A stretch of 64,000 nt of DNA from Pelobates cultripes (GCA_933207985.1 OW240916.1:84791132-84855131); one strand, 5' to 3'. Shown: positions 44,420 to 56,443, numbered from the stretch's first letter. Numbers and translations are program-made. The notes: generated by a model from the letters alone, not told the origin.

Positions 44420-45681
44420 AATAATAATAGACTAGTGGGTTAAAAATACACAACCTAAAATAAATAAGATTAGAGAGGGACCACAAATGCTGTAGATAAA
44501 ACTTAACACCATAAAAAAGTTAAATATCCCACTCAACACTTGTTAGACAATCAGGCACTGGTCCATATTTGATTCCACTTGTAAAGAATAAACAATATTT
44601 TCCGCATACCATGCCTCCTTTCGGACTTCTGCGTGTCAGACCTCGTTTTCAACATATAGGATGTGAGTCTTTTGCTGGTAAAATCTTTGTTTATTGGTTG
44701 TACTCAACAAACGTTACACCTACTTTGTAGCAGTCCTCACAAAGTCCGTATAAGTAAAAAGGCGATACGTGAAAATAAATACGGTAACAAGAGTTCATGA
44801 TCAACAAATGTGTTACAATACAATAACTATAACACTATTCAAAAGGTCAATTTGTGAATAATATTTATGAATCTAAAAAGGTAAAAGGGGTATCATGTAC
44901 TAAATTAATAGTAAAATATTAGAAAAGTTTAATTGGATATCACATACTAAACCAATAATAAAATATTAGAAAACTATAAAGTTGAGGCAGAGACAGGGCT
45001 TTTTTTTTTTATAGGAAACACACCATATCGAAGTCGACGTTCATTCCTTCGGGCTGCATAGTGTTTAGGGTGTAAATCCAATAACCCTCTCTCTGCCTCA
45101 ATTTAAGAACCAACTCCCCTCCTCTTTCATCAAGGTAAACTTTTTAAATTCCTACACAAGAAAAAATATAAAAATTTAAACTCTGACACTTGTTACAATG
45201 AACTGGAACTGAATGATTAACTAATTTCTTTTTTATGTTGTTAAAATGTTCCAAAAAATTTTTTTGGACTGGCCTAGTCGTCCTACCGACATATTGAGCC
45301 CCACATCCACACGTTAAAAGATATACTACATGTGTGGTGTTGCAGGTGATATGCTCTTTGATTAAAAAAACATTCTCCAGTAATATTACTTAATATCAGT
45401 TTTGTGTGTAATATACTTGCAACTCCTGCATGATCCACAAGTATAGAATCCTCCACTGTTTCTTTCTCTTTTAACATTATTCCTAAAAGTACTCGGTGCT
45501 AGGATACTTTTAAAACTCCTTTCGTGAAATTAATGTGTGTAATTGGAGCAAGTTCTGCTTTTAAATTCTCATCCTCTAGTAAATGTAGCCAGTGCTTATT
45601 TAGTATCTTTTTTATTTTGAGGCATGGACATTATATTGTGTGTTGAAAGAAAATGCTAATTTATTAGTAATGGGGGGAATG
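44420..45681 (-). pseudogene. Penelope-like element, GIY-YIG endonuclease part
   Basis: On the minus strand, about 45350-45250 reads VVYLLTCGCGAQYVGRTTR, the GIY and YIG boxes of a GIY-YIG nuclease domain, then HFNNIKKKLVNHSVP and, near 45090-45030, WIYTLNTMQPEGMNVDF before the stop. Penelope-like elements carry this domain after the RT. A frameshift separates it from the upstream CX2C-containing stretch (to about 45490). The 3' UTR probably runs to about 44420. The element continues on the other side of the hAT insertion at 48454. Confidence 0.8.
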
Positions 45682-45754
45682 CATGGGCGTAGGAACCCCA
45701 AAAAATCTGGGGGGGATAGCATTTTTACTCGCCGGGTATATTCTTATTCCGTAA

Positions 45755-45826
45755 ACTAGGAGTTGTTTATCCCATTGTACAGCGCTACGGAATTTGCAGT
45801 TGCTATATAAATTATTAAATAATAAC
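45755..45826 (+). mobile_element. LINE (L2/CR1-like) 3' tail fragment
   Basis: TTGTACAGCGCTACGGAATT and 'ctatataaattattaaataata', the same tail type as the minus-strand LINE at 18190-18260. Confidence 0.65.
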
Positions 45827-45827
45827 T

Positions 45828-46224
45828 TTAAAGGGTCACTACAGGGAAGGGATTTTACTTACCTGGATACTTACCGGGATCCTCCTGATGCCGCGCCCCC
45901 TATTTCGTCAAAATGACTTAATAGGAGGGTGCAAGCAGGGAGCAATAAAACGCTTCTATTCAGAAGCGTCATTGCTCTCTGGTGCGCATGCGCAACTTTG
46001 CCGCACATGCACAGATACTTCATAGGGCGGCATTCATGTCTCGACTAGGAAGCACCTCTAGTGGCCATCTGAGTGTCCACTAGAGGTATTCCTCATCAGT
46101 AATGTAAATACTGCCTTTTCACAAAATGGCTGTGCTTACATTAAAAAGCCTGCAAAGACATGCTATAGACACCAGAACTACTACGTTTAGCTGTTGTGGT
46201 TCTGGTGACTATAGTGTCCCTTGA
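45828..46224. mobile_element. T2-like MITE, full length
   Basis: Starts TTAAAGGGTCACTACAGG and ends GACTATAGTGTCCCTTGA (TTAA mutated to TTGA at the right). It has an internal palindromic CACTAGAGG/CCTCTAGTGG pair. Confidence 0.75.
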
Positions 46225-46479
46225 ATATAGAGAGGAAAAAAGAATCATCACAAATGTAAGAAATAAAATGTCTGTATCATTATTCTAAAAATTATTTTAA
46301 AAAAATAAAAAAAATGCACATTCCTAGCTTAATTTTTAGCACGACATATGACACAAACATTTTGTACTTTGCAGATTACTTTTTATATTTTTTTATACAT
46401 ATACAGATTGTGTAATACTGCCCCTGACTTAGGGTGACCACATTTCCTAACTGCTATTCAGTGACACTGTCAGAAATGC

Positions 46480-46930
46480 ATTCCATACATTTTACTACCC
46501 GTCTCTACCCCTTCCATTTATATTAGAATCCCACCTACTCCTTCCATGAATATTAGAACCACCCCTACCCCTCCCATGAATATTAGAACCACTCCTACCC
46601 CTTCCATGCACAAAAGAACCCCACCTACCCCTTCCACGCATATTAACCCCGCTACCCCTTCCATGCATATTAGTACCCCCCTAACCCCTTCCATGCATAT
46701 TAGTACCCACTAACCCCTTCCATGCATATTAGAACCCACCCTACCCCTTCCATTCATATTAGTACTCCCCTAACCCCTTCCAATAATTTTTCTACCTCCC
46801 CCCTCCTCCCATCCATATTAGTAGCCCCCCTAAACCCTTCCAATTATTTTTCTACCTACCCCTCTCCCCCTATCCTTATTAGTAGCCCCCCTAAACCCTT
46901 CCAATTATTTTTCTACCTTTGTCCCCCCCT
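46480..46930. repeat. Minisatellite, CCCTACCCCTTCCATGAATATTAG-type
   Basis: Around 13 copies of a 28-35 bp unit ending CATATTAGTA or CATATTAGAA, internal to the hAT element. Confidence 0.92.
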
Positions 46931-47084
46931 TTACCTGACATAGCAGGGGGACCTCTGGACGTCTGGCAGGCGCAGTGTCAGACTGAGCGCCGGATTGTCA
47001 AGGATTTTTGCCGACCTAGGTAAAAGTAAAGTTTGCTGCCGCCCCCCCCCCCATGTGACGTCACAATGCCCCACCCATATGATC

Positions 47085-47214
47085 TGCCATGTTAACTAAC
47101 GCCAGTGCTGGAGTGCCGCCGTGTTTACATTAAAAGGCCTGCAGGGACAGGCTATAGACACCAGAACCACTACATTAAGCTGCAGTGGTTCTGGGGACTA
47201 TAGTGTTTCTTTAA
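47085..47214. mobile_element. T2-like MITE, right part
   Basis: Ends GGACTATAGTGTTTCTTTAA, with the arm CAGAACCACTACATTAAGC and its near complement GCAGTGGTTCTG just before. Confidence 0.7.
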
Positions 47215-47699
47215 TGTGAGGTAAATTAGAGATTAGTGCCACGAATAATATACTAGATTGCCTACTTACAACCAGATGAGGATGATGATGGGCTCTAGCT
47301 GCAGTCTGGCTCCACTGGTCTGGTGTAGAACAGGCTCTCTGGAGGCTGTTTGTAACTGTGGTCACAAAAATCAATGTTCTGGGAGAACGGGAAGCAGCTC
47401 CATTTTTTGGGGGGCCCTTTACACAGCTCAAGGTCTGGGTCCCAGGGTCCACCTTCATGTTCCACCAATGAGTTTGTTCACAGGGGGTGGAGTGTGTAGG
47501 GGATGTCCTGATATGTGTGTAAGGAATGCATTGTGTGAATCTGTGTTTGTATGTGTAAGGGCTGCAAGGTGTGTTTCTGTGTATGTACGGAATGCAGTGT
47601 GTGCGTCTGTAAGGGGTGCATTGAGTGTGTGTACGGGGTGCATTTAGTGTGTGTAAGGAATGCATTGTGTGTTTCTGTGTGTGTAAGGTTTGCATGATT

Positions 47700-48030
47700 G
47701 TGCGATTGTGTGTGTGTGTGTGTGTGTGAGAGATGGATGTCAATCTCTCTCCCTCCCTTGTCACTCTCTTTCTCCCCCTCCCTCCCTTTGTCACTCTCTT
47801 TCTCCCCCTCCGTCCCTCCCTTGTCACTCTCTTTCTCCCCCTCCCTCCCTCCCTCCCTTGTCACTCTCTTTCTCCCCCTCTCCCTCCCTTGTCACTCTCT
47901 TTCTCCCCCCTCCCCTTTGTCACTCTCTTTCTCCCTTGTCACTCTCTTCTCCCCCTCCCTCCCTTGTCACTCTCTTCTCCCTCCCTCCTCCCTTGTCACT
48001 TCTTTCTCCCCTCCCTCCCTGTCAATTCCA
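47700..48030. repeat. TG run then CTCTCTTTCTCCCCCTCCCTCCCTTGTCA minisatellite
   Basis: A TG run at 47708-47729 is followed by about 10 copies of a roughly 29-bp pyrimidine-rich unit. The open frames here (up to 172 codons on +, 128-209 on -) are repeat translations. Confidence 0.93.
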
Positions 48031-48453
48031 ACCCCCCCCCCCTACCTTTGCTGTAGCGTGGCCGAGCCCTGTATCATGGTCCGCGGGTACAGGGAGCTTT
48101 TGCTTCCTGTACCCGGCCGGACTAACAGGAAGTGCACACTCAGGAGACAGATGCTCCCTGTACCCGTGGACCAATAGAGGGCTCGGCCATGCTACAGAGA
48201 GGGAGTGACAGGAGGGAGCGCTGAGTGCTTCCCTCCTGTCAGCCCCTCTCCTCAGGCTGCGCCTGAACGGTGCGGTCCGCCCTCATGGACGCACCGTCCG
48301 CGCAAAGCTGCAGCCGCCTGAGGCTCTCTGCAGAGCACTCGGGCGGCTGCAGCATGGGGGGGCCGGCGGAGCTGGGGGGGATTTCCCCCCGCATGACTTG
48401 CTGGGGGGGTGCGTCCCCCCATCCCTCCCGGTTCCTACGCCCATGGGGGAATG

Positions 48454-49200
48454 GGTATCTTATTTAGTAAAATTTAGTAATGGGTATCTTATTTAGTAAA
48501 AGGCCACCTCTATCAATATTAAAAGTACATAAAATTTCCTTATCAATAACATTCTCCGTATAAGCGTTCTCTTAGAATTTAGCCTTTAACATCAATGCTT
48601 GATCCAAGAATAAATAAATATATTCTGATCTGTGCAATTTCTCTCCTAAGTCTAGTGAATTGATTCCGTGGGACACCTCGGAGCCAGGTCGGATGATGAC
48701 TACGTTCTGTCTTAATATAGCTGTTTGCATCTGTTGTCAGGTCTAAACAGTTAATTTCCTTTGAATCAAAGGTAGAAGTAAAAACTGAGTATTGATTGTT
48801 ATTACTATAAGCCATAAAATCAATTAAAGTGTCTTCAGTGCCATTGCAGATAATTAAAACATCATCTATATACCTTCTCCAGAGTACCAAGTTCGCGCCA
48901 AAAGGGTTATTCGACCAAATAAAGTTTTTCCCAATGGTCTAAAAAAATGTTTGCATAACTTGGTGCAACCTTGGTCCCTTTTAATTGAAGATAAAAGTCG
49001 CCATTAAAAAAGAAGAAATTATGAGTTAAGATAAAATGAAAACTGTCTAATAAAAATCTACCAAAATCAACCAACATCTCTGAATCTGATTCCAAAGCTG
49101 TCCTAACTGCCAGGAGGCCTAAATTGTGTTGTATAATCGTATAGAGTGATGTGACATCTACCTTTGCCCAAATATAATATATATATATAATCATATACAC
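48454..49200 (-). pseudogene. Penelope-like element, reverse transcriptase part
   Basis: On the minus strand, 49200-48907 reads VDVTSLYTIIQHNLGL, then SFHFILTHNFFFFNGDFYLQ and APSYANIFLDHWE. 48890-48579 reads WRRYIDDVLIICNGTE (YIDD active site), then STFDSKEINCLDLTTD, SHHPTWLRGVP and LRREIAQ. This order is that of the RT of Poseidon/Neptune-type Penelope-like elements, which are telomerase-related. A short frameshift separates the two frames, and the N-terminal RT is missing. 48455-48510 contains a small local direct duplication (TATCTTATTTAGTAAAA twice). The GIY-YIG part lies beyond the hAT insertion at 45010-45490. Confidence 0.85.
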
Positions 49201-50744
49201 ATTCTCTCACACAAATACATAATAGACTAGTACATAAAGTAAAAATTTGGTACCCCCAAATAAATGCATTTGTAAAAAAAAAAAAGTTTCTGGCAAATTG
49301 GGTTTTGTGTGTATGGCATTTTGGTTCAAACATAAGATGATTTCAGGAAAATCAAATTAGACAAACGACATGGGCACAAAAATGCCCATATTTTCATACT
49401 ATTCGGTTCACAGATCAGGTGAAAAGAAGAAAACGTTTTTTTACTGGTCTTCCTTTTTTTCCTCTCTCGGTCACGTCCCTGTCTATGTGTCTGTAGAACT
49501 TGGCCAATAGCTCCTTTAAATTTCATAGCCCCTTGACTCGAATCCATGAAAGTAGGGATATAATGTGACCACCAGCATACAGGCACAACCCTCACTTATA
49601 TAACATTTAAAACCCACCGGGGCAGGAAACGTTAAAAAAGGTGAGATCAAAAGATCCTATCCAGAGAACCCTTAGGCTGTGTCGAGTACCAGCTTCCAAA
49701 AATGTTTAATCAAGAAGCAAGACCACCACAGATGCAGGTAAGATCCCGGCTCACACTCACACCTCCTGCAGGTTGGATTGGATGTTAGACAAAAGCGAGC
49801 GATATGAGTCAGAGTTTTAGACTAAAAAGTCAATAATTTGTATGATGTTTTCTGCAACAGTAGCTAGAGAGCAGTAGTGTACAAACAAAAAAAATCTTAT
49901 TCTACATCCTATCAGGAAGAAAACATCCAACAGGGGCATCTGAGACAGGTATGTTTAATAATGCTTTGGTGAAAACATGCAACCAAAGTCTTTCATTTAC
50001 AAGATGTTTATACACCATCTGCCAATTGTAAGCTGTAAAAGCAGTATTTTTTCCTTTCAGTAAGGCATGAAATTGTATTGTATGAGAAGTAATATTTTTT
50101 GCTTTTGATTATATATCAGTAGTTGGCATATAGTGTAATTTATACCATCATGTATCATACAGATTTACCCATCTGCAACAAGAGTAGCATAAAATTGACT
50201 TAAATATGAGAAAATGAGCAAGCTTGCCCTCCCTTCCCATGTGTGCCATCTATTGCTGCCCAGCACATCTCTCGCTTAACAAAACCAGTGTCAAGGGCAC
50301 CCAATTAGTGAGAGGGATCACGCTCGTTGAAAAAGCTCTAAAACTAAAAGGCAATTAATGAAAAAGAATCTGAATAATTACGAGATGATGGTAAAATCCA
50401 TTAGAGAAAACTATACTCATGTTAACCCTTTAAGGGCATGTGTGATGCAATAGAAAATAGAGATTTGTGAAGAAGATACACTTCAGGAAATGTAAATAGA
50501 AAACTACTCCATATGTATCACTGAATATCTCAGGGTTAAATTCAGACCCCAATTTTGGCAAGGGCACTGTAAATTATTTAATTGCAGTATGGCATATAAA
50601 AATGCAATAACATGGCGCATTACTGTCAGGGTCCATTTGCTAAACTCCAAATTGTAGTGAATTTAAATCCGACATCAAATTAAGGCAAACACAGCTGATT
50701 TAGAGAAATTCTTCCCCTCAGCTGCAAACATACTGTTTTTAGCT
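49201..50744. other. Unassigned stretch
   Basis: 49326-49595 minus has an 89-codon frame rich in Arg/Lys/Ser with no recognised family. The rest is AT-rich with no element ends seen. Confidence 0.4.
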
Positions 50745-50824
50745 TTAACCACTTAAGGACCAAACTTCTGGAATAAAAGGGAATCATGACATGTCACACA
50801 TGTCATGTGTCCTTAAGGGGTTAA
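50745..50824. mobile_element. Short palindromic TTAA MITE, 80 bp
   Basis: TTAACCACTTAAGGACCAAA at the left and TGTCCTTAAGGGGTTAA at the right, with the core ATGACATGTCACACATGTCAT, itself palindromic. Its right TTAA (50821-50824) is also the left TTAA of the next element. Confidence 0.88.
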
Positions 50825-51210
50825 AGGGACACTATAGTCACTAGAAAAACTACAGCTTAATGTTCTGGTGAGTATAGTCGGTCCCTGCAGGCTTTTTAAT
50901 GTAAACACTGGCTTTTTAGAGAAAAATCAGTGTATACACTGCTTCCTAGGGACACATCTAGTGGCTAGACCTCAGGTGGCCACTAGAGGAGCACCTGGGG
51001 AAGTGCGGCATAGTGTGTAGCATTGACGTTCAGTGTCTCCACCCTCTGCATGGAGACACTGAATGATGTATTGATTCAATGTATCAGTATGAGGAGATGC
51101 TGATTGACCATGGTGTTGTTTTGCTCCGCCTCCCGCCCTGCCTCCTTGGCTGAGATCATCAGAATTGATGATCTCAGCCAATCCAGTGCTTTCCTATGGG
51201 AAAGGAGACT
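50821..51210. mobile_element. T2-like MITE, left part
   Basis: Starts TTAAAGGGACACTATAGTCA. It contains GAGATCATCAGAATTGATGATCTC (51154-51177), a perfect palindrome arm pair. No right terminus was found before 51664. Confidence 0.7.
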
Positions 51211-51663
51211 ACCCAACGAAGACAACTGTGTTGGTCAGTCAAACAGCTTCAGAGAGTTTTACAACTCACAGTTGTTAAGTTCATCTTTGTTGACTAAAAT
51301 GGCAAAATATATATTTTTTGTGGGGCTGAGGGGTGGGGGGGTGGAATGCATCTTTGTCTGTATCTCCTGTTCTGTCTGTAAATCAGTTCATTAGTACAGG
51401 AGTCTATACCAAAGAGCTGATTGACAGGTGACGGAAAGACCTCTAATTAAATAGGTTTTTCTTCCAATACATACATTTTGTTAGCAATCCTCCTAACACT
51501 ATGTACAGATAGAAGATGTAATTGATGTGATTCTGACAGTAATATATATTTGTGTATTAGTAGTATAGATATTGTATATTGTATATTAGTAGTATATATA
51601 ATTATGTCTATAATATTTACACATATATTAATATACATCTATGTTCACACTACACACGTACAT

Positions 51664-52154
51664 TTAAAGGACCACTATAGGCACCCAGACCACTTCAGCT
51701 TAATGAAGTGGTCTGGGTGCCAGGTCCAGATAGGATTAACCCTTTTTTCTGTAAACATAGCAGTTTCAGAGAAACTGCTATGTTTACCTATGGGTTAATC
51801 CAGCCTCTAGTGGCTGTCTCATTGACAGCCGCTAGAGGGCTTCCGCGCTTCTCACTGTGATTTTCCCAGTGAGAAGACGCTTGCGTCCATAGGAAAGCAT
51901 TGAGAATGCTTTCCTATGGACTGGCTGAATGCGCGCGCGGCTCTTGACACGCATGCGCATTCAGCCAAAGAGGACTAGAGGAGGCGGAGAGGAGGAGGAG
52001 AGCTCCCCACCCGGCGCTGGAGAAAGAGGTAAGTTTAACCCCTTCCTCAACCTAGAGCCTGGCGGGAGGGGGACCCTGGGGGTGGGGGCACCCTCAGTGC
52101 ACTATAGTGCCATGAAAACCAGTATGTTTTCCTGGAACTATAGTGGTCCTTTAA
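51664..52154. mobile_element. T2-like MITE, full length, 491 bp
   Basis: Starts TTAAAGGACCACTATAGG and ends CTATAGTGGTCCTTTAA, flanked by TTAA at both ends. Left hairpin GCACCCAGACCACTTCAGC/TGAAGTGGTCTGGGTGC; right hairpin around GTGCCATGAAAAC. Best-preserved family member in the window. Non-autonomous. Confidence 0.88.
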
Positions 52155-52206
52155 TCACTACTGTAAGGCTGGAAACATTAAAACTGGTCCTTTCAAATAT
52201 ATAACA

Positions 52207-53417
52207 TGTGACGGGAGCAATCTCGCCACATTGCATTGGAGAAGCCTGGTTGCTCGTCTGTTGCCTCTGGACTATGGCCCCATGATAAAACTTGTATTTT
52301 CCCCTGCAGAAAGGCTTATTCGTGCCTTTCTACCAGGGTGTTCGGTAAATTTTATGTACCGAACAACCGCACGAATGACTGGACCGCCTGGGAGCTGGAG
52401 TGTGTCGGCAATTTACTTCCCAGAAGCTGCGGTCAACCGCAGCTTAATTGACAAGTACTGGGTGGTCGGGGTTACACCTAGCCGCCACACGATGGTGGTG
52501 TTATGGAAGCTCCACGGGTAGCCAGCGTTTGTTCTACCCAGCGGCAGGACACCAAAAGCGGACACTTTTGTCTTCCAAGACCCGCTGAGGCTGGAAGTCT
52601 GCAAACCCGGTCGGGAACCGAACAGCGGAGCATTTGGGACTTTTAGTGTTGCAATGTATTCGGTGTAAAAGTACCCAGATAGCCTGCCATGGAGCTTGTT
52701 CGTGGAATTAAAGACTTTGGCTCCATGGCGATTAAACTGTATTCGTGTGGTCTGAGCGCCATTCGCTTAATAATGTGCGCTCAGACCTGAGCTCTCTGGG
52801 GATATGTTAAATGTATATATTTATTGTAAACTTTTTAACATGGGGGATTTTAACAGTAATTCCTGTATTGGTATCCCCACGTGTATAATGGCGATTTGCC
52901 TTTGTCCTGGGAGATAATTGAATTACTTCTCAATTATCTCCAGGGCAGAGGGTAGGAAGCCAGGATACATTGTGGGAATATAATGTGACTGTGTGTCCTA
53001 GATTGATGCTTGTCTGTCCTTTGTTACAGTCTCCCATTTGGTCCCCTAGGGGAGTGTCCACCAGGTGGGAGACCTGCATAAATACTGGGCAGGTAGCCCT
53101 CATTAAACAGACCACTGCTTGACCCTCAACACGGAGCCTTGTCTCGTCCTTGGCGGGATTGACTGTATGCTGATAGAGACTGATTGCTAGGAGTGTAAGC
53201 CGCTTGAGTGCTTTTCCTATTCGTCTGCTAGCAGCTATTCGTATGGTTCCAGTTCGGGAGTTTGGAGTGCTATATTGTATGCAGTTCGGGAGATTGGAGC
53301 ATTCCCTTATTTGCGGTTCGGGAGTTTGGTGTTCTACAGTAGCTGTGCCTGCATCTCTGGAAGAGGAAGATCGCCTAAATGGTTTTAACCCTTTGTGTGC
53401 TGAAACGGTCCGTTACA
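52207..53417 (+). mobile_element. Probable solo LTR, about 1.2 kb
   Basis: Starts TGTGACGG and ends CCGTTACA (inverted, one mismatch). It holds a TATA-like CATAAATAC (53077-53085), an ATTAAA polyadenylation-type signal 17 bp later (53102-53107) and a GACCCTCAACACGGAGCC leader-like stretch: the U3-R-U5 order of a plus-strand LTR. AACAT occurs at 52203-52207 and 53417-53421, a five-base duplication overlapping the terminal T and A. No internal region is present, so it arose by recombination between LTRs. The lineage, retrovirus-like or Ty3-like, is not determined. Confidence 0.72.
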
Positions 53418-53454
53418 ACATATATGTAATGAGCACGTATTGGCTCAGTTTTGT

Positions 53455-55495
53455 CAGGGCCGGATTAAGAGCCAATTGGGCCTGGTGCTGACAAATGTGA
53501 TGGGCCTAATCACAGAATCATATCGACAAAAAACACTAAAACAGTTATACCTCTCAATCGTCATGTATCATGTACCCTATGCTAATCTCTCGCTTTGTTT
53601 AAGTAAATCCATACCCCATAACAGCAGTGTCCGCTGAAGCAGGATTTCGGGGGGCGGAGTAAAAGGGTGAATACATACAATAGGTGGAACACACATCTGA
53701 CGATTCTAGAAAAAGAAACAGAATATCATAGTATAATACTGTTAAATAAAAATATGATAGATGGCAATAGAGCAATGTTTCTCACAAGCCCAGAGCCAGT
53801 ATAACATATGGCTCTTATGTGAAGCGCAGTGGGACTCTTAATAGGATGTCCCCATCCTTCTTCCTATTCTTTCTTGGGTAGTTGGAAGGTGGCAGAAGAA
53901 GATTGCAGTATTCCAATGTATTTTCCCAACAAGAAGGAAACTTTATTGATGAAAGAAAATTAGTTTCCACGCCCACCTTCAGCCTAAAAGGGTGGGCCAC
54001 TGATGTGAATCACGTAACCAGATCCGCTCCAAAAAAAAACACATGCCTAAAAAGAGGGCGTGTCTGCACCAAAAATTAGATGGTCAGCCTAGCACGTCAG
54101 TGTCACATCATGCCATGTTCTGCGGATCAGTCTGGTTATTGCTTCTGGTATCCAGTACTCTTTTTACAATTATTGTTTAGTTTTTCTTGGATTTTTGGTT
54201 TTCTATTCTATGTCTGGTTTTCCTTATGCTGGGTTTTCTGGGTTCATTCCATTATTCCGTCCCTGGAATTCCCAGTCTCCTGGATTCATTTATATGTATG
54301 TTTTATGTTGCCACACCCGTTTGTTTTCCATTTTCCTTTTGTTTCAGTGTCCTACAGGCAGCTGCTCAAGCCTTCTGCCCTTTCTTGCAGGTAAGTGCTA
54401 TTGTGGTTTAGTATGGTTCTTTTAGCGAACATTAGGCAGTGTAGGACCTGCCGAATATGGGTTACATTGGCGTTGTGGGAGGCTTATGCAATGTATGATC
54501 ATATAATGTAACTAAATCCCCATATTTTTCATATATAGTGCTTAGTTATGTCTCCTCTTGTTTTGCCTATTATATCTTGTCTTGTTTTATTTTGTAATCC
54601 CAGTCCATGTACAGTCCTGTCCTGACCCTGTTTAGTTAATGTTTCCTTTAAGGATTGTGTACATGTTCTGGGTTTAGCTTTCTATCCTTCTCTGGTTCTG
54701 GGTTCTACTAGTTTTTGTCTTTTTTTCTTGTTTGGTGCCTGTTCTAGTCTTGCCTTGTTTCTGTACTGGATACATTCTTGCTGCAGAGCCTCCCTATTCA
54801 GCTCCTGGGAGGTCTACTTAATTCCAAGCTTCAAGTTCCTGGGATCCGCTCTAGCTGCATCAGGGACCTGGTATGTGGCCGCACAAACGCTGGTGCTCAA
54901 CACCAGAGGGCGTGTGGTTACCCTGCACCAGGCCCTGATAATCCACTTCCACGCTGGAGACTCCCAACTTTTCATCAGGCACTCAGGGGTCCCGGTTTCC
55001 GGACCGCCACCCGTGACAGTCAGGCTGCCTGCCAATCATGCATGACGACCAACTAAGGGCATACTGTGCAGACAGCACCCCAAGCTTGGTATAAATGCAT
55101 CTAATGATGCGCTAGCTCTACGCTTTCTAAGCACTCACTGGTCTAATTCTCTCCTAACCTTCTTACTAGCAGGCAGTAGCTCCTGTTGTACATTCTGGAA
55201 CAAAGAAAAAGTGTATGTAGTGAGTGTAGAAGAAAGGGAACATGCCACAGAGTTAGAGAGAGTGAAGCAGCAAGAGCATTTGCATAGTGCGCAAAGTTAG
55301 CTTTATCTTAACTAATTTAATTGTCAGTCAGTCCACACCAGTTTTTCTCCCCTACCTCCCTCTTAAGTTTCCATACTTAAGCAAAAGCATGTGAAGAGTA
55401 GTAAAAAAATTATTATTTTTTAAATCAATAGGCCTGTTCCATAGGCATGGGCCTGGAGCTGCAGCTCCATCAGCCCCTATGTTAATTCAGCCCTG
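53455..55495. mobile_element. hAT non-autonomous element containing a solo LTR
   Basis: Ends CAGGGCCGGATTAAGA (53455) and GTTAATTCAGCCCTG (to 55495) are imperfect inverted repeats, flanked by AGTTTTGT (53447-53454) and AGTCTTGT (55496-55503), 7 of 8 bases equal. No transposase was seen. A solo LTR lies inside at 54101-55018; without it the element is about 1.1 kb. Confidence 0.82.
54101..55018. mobile_element. Solo LTR, 918 bp, with GTCAG target duplication
   Basis: Perfect terminal TGTCAC ... GTGACA, flanked by GTCAG at 54096-54100 and 55019-55023. Size and 5-bp duplication fit a Ty3-type or retroviral LTR. A splice-donor-like CAGGTAAGTGC occurs at 54389-54399. The open frames in it (up to 105 codons) have no recognised domain. 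Orientation is not settled. Confidence 0.85.
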
Positions 55496-55503
55496 AGTCT
55501 TGT

Positions 55504-56435
55504 TGCTAGGTGTATTCTCCAGCATAGAACAAAATAAACAAGATAACTTCATGTTTTACATTAACAGCATATATTCACAATTTTAGTCCCATTACCAAGC
55601 TTTCCTTAATATGTCAAAGTAGTTGAACTGAATCATTGATTATATGCAAATGCGTGTCTGCTTAAAATAAATCTGTTCTTTTGTTAATTTTAAAGCCCTG
55701 TGAGTGCTTTCTTTCATGTTGGAGCAAAAGTTTTCCATTTTAAGTTAAGTTTTCCACCTGTATATCAGCACACTATGCTGGCGCAACGCATTACTGGGCT
55801 GGTATAGAACTTTTATATAGGTCTGCTTTTCGTTCCCAGTCTGGTCCTGATCACTGCTGATCTCTATCCCTCAGATGCTGCAGTCAAAGTGTCTGGAAAA
55901 ATCCTGCTTGCATATATAGATTGTTTTACTGCTCCTTCTTTTACACTATATTTATTATCTATCAGTTTGTCACTTGATATTTGAATAAAATCAATATATA
56001 TTGGCTGTCCTGTAAAAAGCAATCATCTTTTTGTTTGCTACATCTTGATTGTACCTAAGACCACCTAAGATCCAGACCAGGCCAACATATTTGAGCTGAC
56101 CTTTTGTCTATCATGGGAAACTAAGCTGCTTATGTGCCACACCAAATAAATCACAGCATCTTCTCCACTTTGTTTCTGGTGCTGGGTACAGCATTGCGAT
56201 TCAAGAACAAAACTAAGCATGTTCAGGCTTGCACGAGTCAGATTTCTTGTGATTCTGGCACAAATTTGCTTGAATTGAGGTTCGACTTAAAATGAATCTC
56301 CAAGTATAATCACAAGTGTTCTTATCACAATTCAAGCAACGTTCACATAAATACAGATACTGAAATACAAGCTTTCCAAAATTTTCATGCCAAAATTCTC
56401 TGTATGGACTGTTGCAATTTAATATCTGTGTATTG
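55504..56435. other. Unassigned stretch
   Basis: AT-rich. No element end, RNA gene or coding signature recognised. Confidence 0.4.
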
Positions 56436-56443
56436 CTTATAAT

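Larger units (their letters stand above)
45682..48445. mobile_element. hAT non-autonomous element, 2764 bp, perfect 8-bp target duplication
   Basis: Ends CATGGGCGTAGGAACC (45682) and GGTTCCTACGCCCATG (to 48445) are perfect 16-bp inverted repeats. GGGGAATG occurs at 45674-45681 and at 48446-48453. No transposase is present. The interior has a LINE tail, a T2-like MITE, a half MITE, two minisatellites and a GC-rich right part with CGCCTGAGG/CGGGCGGCTGCAG-like inverted motifs. It splits a Penelope-like element. Confidence 0.95.

Noticed and set aside
47198..48208. Open frames of 107-209 codons on both strands
   Set aside because: They cover a TG run and a CTCCCTCCCTTGTCACTCTC minisatellite inside a hAT element; the proteins are Ser/Pro/Leu or His/Thr repeats.
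54080..54425. Hydrophobic 74-104 codon frames resembling membrane proteins
   Set aside because: They lie within the solo LTR in T-rich sequence, overlap in three frames, and have no family signature.
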